64,000 nt of DNA from positions 44,793,082 through 44,857,081 of the forward strand of contig CM074193.1 of NCBI GenBank assembly GCA_037179385.1, in the 5' to 3' direction. This document shows positions 56,741-64,000 of this stretch, one piece after another. The stretch comes from Holothuria scabra. Lineage: Eukaryota; Echinodermata; Holothuroidea; Aspidochirotida; Holothuriidae. The translations under genes and the position numbers were made by a program. Numbering within the stretch: the stretch's first letter is position 1; each line of letters begins with the position of its first letter. The notes under the pieces are model-generated. The model saw only the letters and a program-made list of their open reading frames with translations. It ran no database searches and had not been told where the DNA came from.

Positions 56741-57022
56741 CTCCAACATAGGCGTTTTTACCAAAGATTTAGTGCACTGAGTTGTGTGCACGCGGAAAAA
56801 ATTCATGCATGCAAACACTTTGATAGGCCTTGACGCGCGGCGCTCAGCTCGTACACGTACGGCCCGTATGTACGTTCTGCATACCTAGCCTAGCGCGTCT
56901 ATATGTAGCCTACCCGTTAGTCTTGCCTTTAAATTTGAAGTTGCTCTCGCTAGCTAGCTAGACCCAGATCTTTTTATTTTTACTAAGCTGTTAAACTACA
57001 CAAAGTTATTGATCTTAAGATC

Positions 57023-57385
57023 GTGATGGAAGCAGTCCGCAACCAGCTGGAGAGACTGCCCAACTTGATTAAATCGGTGGTTTCCAACCCTGGGATTCGA
57101 ACCGTGGCAGAGCATCAAAGCTCAGGCATCAGCGACACTGGGAACAACGGTACGCTTAACATTAGGCCAAGCAATGCAACTGAAAGTAGGCCTAGAGCAG
57201 GTGCCTCTGGAAGCCAATTTGGACTCGGCTTCCAACAAGAGTTATCAGGGCTTTTCAGGCCCGCAAGATAGAGGACCGAGTCCCCGAGGGTCAGCACCAG
57301 CCAAAGACCTGAGCCGTACAATGCTAACTTTAGGCCTTCAAATTCAAGGCCGAATAGCACGAGTAGGCCTAAATCAAAATCTGCA
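57023..57385 (+). pseudogene. ORF1/gag-like fragment on the + strand, frameshifted
   Basis: ATG at 57023 opens 82 codons (EAVRNQLERLPNLIKSVVSN, SGSQFGLGFQQELSGLFRPA). After a frame change, the reading RTESPRVSTSQRPEPYNANF then RPSNSRPNSTSRPKSKSA continues in another frame. The Ser/Pro/Arg-rich low-complexity tail fits the nucleic-acid-binding first protein of a retroelement, but the family is not identified. It abuts the minus-strand LINE linker at about 57385. A GC-richer leader lies at 56820-56910. Confidence 0.35.
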
Positions 57386-57399
57386 TCAATACTCTTTTT

Positions 57400-57648
57400 A
57401 AATCTTTGGTTGGGTTCTCTTACAGATTTAATAATATTCAAAAACAGCCGAGAATTCCCCTTAACTTGTCCAAACAAATCACTTCTAATGTCATGCACAT
57501 ATTTATTTATTGTTTTCTGAATCTTATTTCTCAGACTTTTATTCCCTTCCTGAATGGCCTTTTGTTTTTCATATTCCAGCTGCTTGATCCGATTATCTGC
57601 AGGTAGTCGCTTCATCATTTCTGTCGTTTCCTGCCGTTTAAGTGGCAC
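57400..57648 (-). pseudogene. LINE linker region fragment
   Basis: The minus strand reads IKQLEYEKQKAIQEGNKSLR, NKIQKTINKYVHDIRSDLFG, and then FLNIIKSVREPNQRFKKS. Charged helical sequence of this kind lies between endonuclease and RT in non-LTR retrotransposons. Position and strand place it between the pieces at 57956-58180 and 55463-56095. Confidence 0.6.
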
Positions 57649-57955
57649 ACAAATATCACTGACAAAATTAATTTAGCCAGATATCGCATCAGTGAGATCA
57701 TATATATTGTCACAGCTAACTCTGAAAACATTCCAATCCGTAGTTTTGACCATTTCCTTCGATTAAGTTAGATTTTCTCTGGAAAGATCCCTTTCAATCT
57801 TCCGTTTTCGCTTTATAACAATACGTTTCTTTTCCGTATACTTTGGTATAACCAGTACGCAATTGTGGTCTGAGATTGATATTGGACTCAATTTCTTAGT
57901 AATATAATGATCACCTTGAATGTACACTTTATCTAGCATAGAATTCGACTGTGGA

Positions 57956-58180
57956 TTAGGTGCAAAAATTCACAACATTTGTAAATCCCATCGTTTCGAT
58001 CACATGTATACATTCTCTATTTATATCGCCAACTACAAGAAAATATGTTGGTGGATTTTCCTTCTGCCAATTAGTTATTGTGGATTTCAATGTTTGATCA
58101 GCTGCAACAAAACTTGCTGACCGTATATAAACATTAACAATGGTAATATTTGAGATCTCACTTGGGAGGAAACGTGGCAT
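57956..58180 (-). pseudogene. LINE endonuclease fragment
   Basis: The minus strand reads ISNITIVNVYIRSASFVAAD, then LKSTITNWQKENPPTYFLVV directly followed by GDIN. This is the Y.P...........l...GDfN pattern of the apurinic-like endonuclease in non-LTR retrotransposons. It is short and bounded by stops. It is the most upstream piece of the minus-strand LINE. Confidence 0.6.
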
Positions 58181-59168
58181 TGCTCTTACAGCAATTAGCT
58201 CAACATCTGGTGTTGAGATAGTTGAACAGACCTTTGGATTACAAACTGACCAGTCTTTGGAAATATAGGTGACAAGTCCTCCCCTATTTGCAGAGAATTA
58301 TCTGTCCCAACGAAACATATCACAGTTAGTAATATTCACCGCTTCGTCTGGTACTCTATGTTGAAGGGTTTTTTTTTTTTTTTGTTTTTTGTTTTTTTTT
58401 TTTTTTGCCACTCTTTATCCATAGCCTTGAGCGAGCTTGTTTCTCTGCGTGTAGGAGTCACAGTAGAAGTTGGAACAACTTTATACTTTATTATAATTCT
58501 GTTCTGAAGTAAGCTTTTCCGGGCAGGGAAACGCTCAAATTTAGCAATTTCCCGTGAATTCCCACATGGGGTTTCATGTAACAGTCTTATTGAGTACTAG
58601 ACAAACGTACTCGACGTGATGACTGAGATGCATGATTTTGAATTTGCACTAGTACCAAAAATTTACTTCAAAATTTGCCTTTCTCTCTACCGTGAAAAAC
58701 CCGTTCAAAATGATCCTGCTCAAAGCTCCATGCTGTAGTGCAAAAAGAGGTAAACACTCAATTGCCGCTCATTTTACAAGCGTGGACACACCATGAGCCA
58801 CATCGATACCGCTAGGCTATTCACGACAGACTTGGGATGCCATGTGATTCAAACAGTGGTTACGACGTGATGTCACTACTGCCTACAAACGAAACCCTTT
58901 GTCAGTTGCCCTCCACGATTTCAGAGCTCCTTGTAATAGAGAAAACGCCCCCATCCCTTCCAACATCTGATGCAGATCGCCGCCCTTGATGTTGTACATA
59001 TTGCTCGGGTGAAGGTACGGGTGAATAGATCTTTACCCTTGAACAAGGACGAACGCGACTGATATTTACAGTATATACTATTGACATTACCTCAGTGTTC
59101 AAATTGCTACACAATTAACATGGCAGTAGCATCACAACTCCCTGCCGTTTGCCATCTCCTCCCCCTAC
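58181..59168. other. no gene recognised; T-rich run inside
   Basis: A T-rich tract (about 58369-58407) resembles an old poly(A) tail in reverse or simple drift. The minus strand just downstream of it may be more LINE sequence. No intact frame or element terminus is seen, apart from the target duplication next to 59169. Confidence 0.4.
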
Positions 59169-61388
59169 CAGTGGCGTAGCTACTGGGGGGGGGGGCAGGG
59201 GGCAAGTTGCCCCCGCCCCCCCTGGAAAAATTTTTGGGGAAATTTGATGAATCTTCTTATTATTACAAAATTTCACAAAAATTTGAAATTCTCAAAATGT
59301 TTGTTAGAATAAGAAATTGTGAGACATTTCTAATACATAATTCGTATTTTCATGCAACAAATGAACTCAGATTTCGTCAGTGTCGCATGAACCGGCCCAA
59401 TTTGCGTTCCACAGAAATGTCCTCGCCGCGTAGCAGATTGAATGTTCTCTTGTGCTTGTATACGCACGGGGGTTATGATCAGTGCATTTCAGTGCAAAGA
59501 AAGCTGTTATTCAGGTGATACTTTGGGAATTCAGTAAAATGATGTGAAAACTGACAAGTCACTACCGTAGACCTCCGAGGTTGTTATGTTCTTCTACAAC
59601 AGGGTTGTCCAACCTACGGCCCGCGGGCCACGGCCCGGCCCGCGAAAAGGTTGCGTCCGGCTGGCCAAAAATAATCTATATTGCAAAATTATTCAGTAAG
59701 CAGATAAATTGATGACAACTTTAGGCTTCCCGTCCGCTATAGCATGCTTACTTTTGAATGAAATAATTCATTTCAAATGTCTGCTACATGTCTAGCCACA
59801 TTGGAGTGTTATCCACAAGGATAAAGAGAATGAAAGAGAATGATTCAGGAGGAATATGAAAAAAAAACACTCTGTCCGAACATTCTGCCCAACACCATCA
59901 ATTTTTGCTAAAATTTATTTATTTGTTCAATCAAAAACGAAAATGAATCAGTTTTCTCTACGCGCTATGATTGCATTTTTTTGCCTTGGGCGTCGGAAAA
60001 AATTGAAAAAAAAACGAGTAGGCCGATAGAATGCGGCCCCTCGTCCATTATAACCATTACATGTGGCCCACCGCTGCGAAAGGTTGGACAACCCTGTTCT
60101 TCAAGCTAGCAGTAGCTGTACGATTTTACTCTGTGTACATAACGATGGATTGGGCTGAAACAATCCAAGGCCAACGATCAACTTAAAGGTAATCTAGAAA
60201 TTAGAATTTACGGGATCCGTTGGCACACTTAGATTTTGTTACTTACCATAATCCTTGGAGGCCCACAAGCTAGTTCGGGAAAATAGCTTTCTGCTCACTT
60301 TGAGTGTAACAATAAATGGACAATGAGTACCTTGTAGCCTTCTACACTTAACATACTGCTTTTCTCACAGGACATCCTGTGTGATCGAGCCACTATTAGG
60401 CCTCCTTAGTGGCGTGCGAAGGGGAGACCATTGGGCCATGCCCCCTCACAGATGCCATTTTTTCTTTGTTCTTAAAAATACGTAGTCTAACTTTATTAAC
60501 ACAGATTTTACTTCATAAGATAGCATATGTGGCACCAGATTGCTTATAAGGACACCCAATTTTTCAAAAATTTTCAAAAGGGAAGGATTGTCCCTGCAAG
60601 GTCTTTCAGTGATGCCAATTTTTTTTTTTAAATTCCTACAAATAGGCCTAGACAAATTCTGTCAAATACCAGTTTTTACTTAAAAAGGTAGACTCTGTTT
60701 CCCGCTGGTGGCGTCGATAAAAAAAAGACTGCACGTTTAGATTCTCTTAAGAAGCATAAATACGCTATTTTGACCATCTGAGGGGTCTGATTTTTTCGAA
60801 ATTTTCTTTACGCTCAGCGCCAACCAATGGTGGCGCTTCGCTCGGTCTTTGGGGCAAAATTACATACTTGGGGTAAAATTAGCTCTTAACTCTCTGATCA
60901 CTTTGCAGTTTGCGAACATATTTTGAAGAGAGCATTTTATTGCAAACGACAAAAGAAGAAAGCGACTGGCTAGATTCTTCGTATTAGCCTGGAAAATGAT
61001 ATTTCCTGCCAACTAAGGGGTCTGATTTTTCCAAATTTTCTCTACGCTCCGCGCCAACCAATGGTGGCGCTCCGCTTAGATAATCTTTATGACAAAATAA
61101 CATTTTGTGGCCAAGAAAACCCCTTCAGAGAAACCTTGCGTACGCCACTGCGTTAGTACATACAAATAAACCAGATATTGTTTACCAAAATAATATACTT
61201 TGTTATTTCCGATTGCTCTATGTTATACTTTAAGATTAAAATTCAGGTAATATTACCAAATGACATGGTAATGTTGTAATACTTGTAAGTTTGCATATTT
61301 TATATGTAATACATACACATTGACCGGGAAAAGTTTTGGGAAATTTCATACCTTTGCCCCCCTGGAAAAAATCCTAGCTACGCCACTG
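59169..61388. mobile_element. hAT non-autonomous element, copy B, inverted, with nested hAT
   Basis: The ends are CAGTGGCGTAGCTACTGG and, inverted, CAGTGGCGTAGCTAGG. The flanks CCCCCTAC (59161-59168) and CTCCCTAC (61389-61396) agree at 7 of 8. Read on the minus strand, it follows the 37478-39351 copy nearly throughout, including two GCGCCACCATTGGTTGGCGC motifs. It is about 1.72 kb after removing the nested 497-bp element. Confidence 0.92.
59600..60096. mobile_element. nested 497-bp hAT MITE
   Basis: The ends CAGGGTTGTCCAACCT and, inverted, CAGGGTTGTCCAACCT are followed internally by GGCCCGCGGGCC. The flanks TTCTACAA (59592-59599) and TTCTTCAA (60097-60104) agree at 7 of 8. The matching place in copy A (about 38915) has no insertion, which gives a natural empty-site control and shows it arrived after copy B was formed. 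Confidence 0.93.
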
Positions 61389-61836
61389 CTCCCTACCTAC
61401 CCATACCAAATCCTTCCTACCCTTTACCACCTGCCTCTGCACCTTCAGCCTATAAATTTGGTGTAATAGCCTTTATCCTGCAATATATATGTGCATATCC
61501 CACCAGACCATGTACTGACTGGTTTGGGGAAAGTCAATAAATATCGCAAATACAAAAACGTCCATTCCATGACGTCAATTTTTTTGTTTAAATGGGGGCA
61601 GGGAAAATTTATTGATTTTACATTTCAAAATTGATTATATCACTTTTATATTCTGAGCATTTATAATTTACAAGAACCCATAAAAGGCTGGTGTTCATTT
61701 TCTGTCCCGTCCGTGACACACATTAACAATTTCAATTAATTAAAATATGTTACTAATGGTGACAATATATGAAACAAGGTAGATTTCCTAGATGCCTCTG
61801 GCTACCTAATTTAGTATTTAACAAAAAGTGAGAGTT

Positions 61837-63087
61837 CAGTGGCGGATCCAGAAATTTCGAGTGGGAGGTCTGCATGTGGATGGGGCAACAAATGTACACT
61901 GAGCGAAGCGCCACCATAGGTATGTCTGTTTTTTAGTCTCTGATGCCTAATAGAATTCAGGAAATGGGAAATGGGGGTGGAAGGCAAACATCCACATTGT
62001 ATCATATTTTTAAGTGTGATTACTACTATAGTAGGGTCGTAATTTGCAGCGCGCGAAGAGCGCTGAAATTTTCGCCCTTTCCAAATATTTGAAAGTATGG
62101 AGCTTTTATTGCAGAAAAGTTTGGGATGCTGGTTTCCTGTAAGGAAATTTGAACAGTTGGGGGATTACTGAAGAATTTGCATTTTCTATCGGCAAATCTG
62201 AGGTTGGGAGGCGACCAGACATCGTTGTTGCTACAAAATGTTTTCCAACGCCTACGTAATGAGGCTCTCCGACGAAATTTTTTGAGCTTATATTGGAGAA
62301 AGTATGGAATTTTATGAAAAAAAATTTATGAAAATAGCACTGTTTATAGTTAACGGTGTCACTTGGTTATCTGGTGTCACAAGTGTAGCAAATTTCCGAT
62401 TTTGTAACTTCCAGAGGTCGGAAAAGTGAAAGTCAAGGTATGAGCGAAGACTTCTGCTAAGTTTTGGTCACACTCACACACTGGTGCAGCAGACTCCAGA
62501 CGACAAGCACCTGAGATAATCTGTACATAGTTAAATTTTAATATTTCTCTTTTTTGCCGGCTGTTAATCAGTTAATCGAACGGAATAAAACCGCCAATCA
62601 TCTTGAATCAAAATTAAATCTTCTTCCCATCTGTTCATGCATATCTGAACTCGTATCGCCTACACACTCTGCAACATCCCCGTACAAGCCTTCGTATCAA
62701 CGATTGGCCCGTTATCCGACAGTAGTCGAAGCCCCACGTATAATTGACATAGACACACATGCGACGTCACAATCAGCGTTACAAACGGCCGTTGACGGAA
62801 AACGCTAGATTTAGCATTCGTCATTGCCCAATGTGTAAACAAAACGGGAATTTACCAAATGATACGGAAGATAGATACATTATAATTTACATTTTTCATT
62901 TTATTGAAGAATATGACACAAAAATACGGTAATCAGATAATGTAACATCTATCTCTGTATTTTTAAAAAGTAATTAGGCCTAGGCTACAATTAACCTGGC
63001 TATCTATACAATTTTTTTACCATCCCGGTGGGGGGGGGGGGGGTATGCATCCCCCCCATCCCCCCCCCCCCCCTGCATCCGCCACTG
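61837..63087. mobile_element. 1.25 kb non-autonomous hAT element
   Basis: It starts CAGTGGCGGATCCAG and ends CTGCATCCGCCACTG. The flanks TGAGAGTT (61829-61836) and CGAGAGTT (63088-63095) agree at 7 of 8. The internal segment GGGGGATTACTGAAGAATTT is shared with the element at 29582-30278. Homopolymer C/G runs lie near the right end. An 84-residue open frame at 62554 is not supported. Confidence 0.87.
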
Positions 63088-63276
63088 CGAGAGTTTACAA
63101 TCTACCGCTAATGAGTTAATTCTATTTTATTGCCTCAAGATGTCCCGTCCTTGACAGACATTAGGGACTTTTCGATTTCAGAGGAGGAACGCGCAGCAAA
63201 ATAACTTAGCACTAGCAGAAGGCAGCATCACTCCATCCTGTTAATTTTCAGAACGGTCGTTGACCGATTAAAGAAG

Positions 63277-63669
63277 CGGTCACACTACAACGAATTCGGA
63301 TCAGATTCCGATCCGATTTTTCAGGTTGTAAAAACCTTCTCCATACTTGGTCGGAAGGAGCCAAAAATTTGTCAACCGGTGAAAATATATGATTCGCACC
63401 TAAGGTCTATGAAAATAACACGTCAAGTCGTGACTTCAACCGACATATATTTCTTATGGAACAGCGTTGTCCGAAACAATCTGTCTATCAATGCGACATC
63501 ATGGAATAATAAGCATGAAATTATTTTTCATAATCCTGCTAAACAACTCATAAATTTACAAAGGTTGGCATTTTTTTTTTCTTTTCCTACCAGAGATGTA
63601 GAAGATTTCAACAAAAACTCACACAAAAGTCTAATCGAATCCGATCCGAATTTGTTGTAGTTAGACCTC
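63277..63669. mobile_element. 393-bp MITE with inverted ends
   Basis: The left end GGTCACACTACAACGAATTC continues with GGATCAGATTC. On the minus strand the right end reads GGTCTAACTACAACAAATTC and then GGATCGGATTC. The arms agree over about 35 bp with a few mismatches. Superfamily and target duplication were not determined. Confidence 0.65.
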
Positions 63670-64000
63670 GGCTTAATGCCCAGTATGATTCCCGGGAGGT
63701 CTGGAGTTTTGTATAGTTTTGGTCGGGTCAAACCGGAGACTTTAAAAATGGAACCTGCTGCCATTGTACTTGGTGCTAAAGCATAAGCAATGGAGCAGAG
63801 GAAGCACATCAGTAAGCCACAATTGGACTAAAAAGAAGTGGCCGGCCCGACTTTAACCTTTGGAAAACCTCATCTCACAAACTTCCGATCTACTTGTACG
63901 CAGTGAATCACGGAACGCATGGGTTTTCTTTTCTGTCAGTGAATGCCCTCTTTGTCTTACTACCTACATCCTTGCGGCTCATCTGCCTCGAGATGTTAGG
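63670..64000. other. window end, SINE piece
   Basis: Apart from the SINE piece at 63745-63885, no feature is recognised up to the window edge. Confidence 0.4.
63745..63885 (+). repeat. SINE piece
   Basis: It contains TGCCATTGTACTTGGTGCT, GCAATGGAGCAGAGGAA, CCACAATTGGACTAAAAAG and GGCCGGCCCGACTTTAACC, in the order of the 24.7 kb SINE. The tRNA-like head is missing. Confidence 0.65.

Noticed and set aside
62554..62808. 84-residue + frame
   Set aside because: It lies inside the non-autonomous hAT element, starts in low-constraint sequence and resembles no transposase.

Overview
The window is animal nuclear DNA: AT-rich, intron-dense and full of small DNA transposons. One receptor gene, written on the + strand as many short exons with GT/AG borders, dominates it. 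Frequent TAGGCCTA-like words, CAGTGGCG-type hAT elements and the LDLa-LRR-7TM receptor class (GRL101/relaxin-receptor-like, LGR type C) point to a marine invertebrate deuterostome, most likely an echinoderm. That taxonomic call is an inference.

Layout. 1-4000: unrecognised minus-strand coding-like fragments (about 580-1275) and a 1.6 kb non-autonomous hAT element (1948-3523, perfect 8-bp target duplication). 4013-54053: the receptor gene. The modelled order is a signal-peptide exon (4013-4121), a 17 kb intron rich in repeats, a CUB domain exon (21260-21673), three exons of a C-type lectin domain (22778-22984, 23738-23789, 25496-25549; the tail was not found), seven LDLa exons (28119-41472), an LRR N-cap (42152-42260), LRR exons (42911-49095), a rhodopsin-class seven-helix exon (49436 to about 50525) and candidate C-terminal tail exons (53041-53137, 53859-54053). 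The extracellular module exons are almost all phase 1-1, the four well-formed single-repeat LRR exons are 72 bp phase 2-2, and the cap exon converts between the two.

The gene looks partly broken. LDLa 1 has an in-frame TAA and has lost two cysteines. One LRR exon ends out of phase. The 7TM exon has a TAG in extracellular loop 2 with the same frame continuing through TM5-TM7. Either this is a decaying paralog, or one or more of these are allele, assembly, exon-skipping or RNA-editing effects. CUB and CTLD modules ahead of an LDLa-LRR-7TM receptor make an unusual architecture, and that is the most interesting feature of the window.

54-64 kb is mobile-element territory: a degenerate non-LTR retrotransposon on the minus strand (endonuclease, linker and RT pieces, about 58180 to 55463), an AT-rich satellite-like block, a gag/ORF1-like fragment, a second copy of the 37 kb hAT element in inverted orientation with another hAT nested inside it, a further hAT, a palindromic MITE and a SINE. 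A tRNA-derived SINE family has about seven copies or pieces across the window. A 141-147 bp tandem repeat at 45.5-46.6 kb carries nuclear-receptor-like DR1 motifs.

Limits: exon borders were chosen by eye from phase, splice consensus and domain alignment. No similarity search, transcript evidence or full alignment was available.
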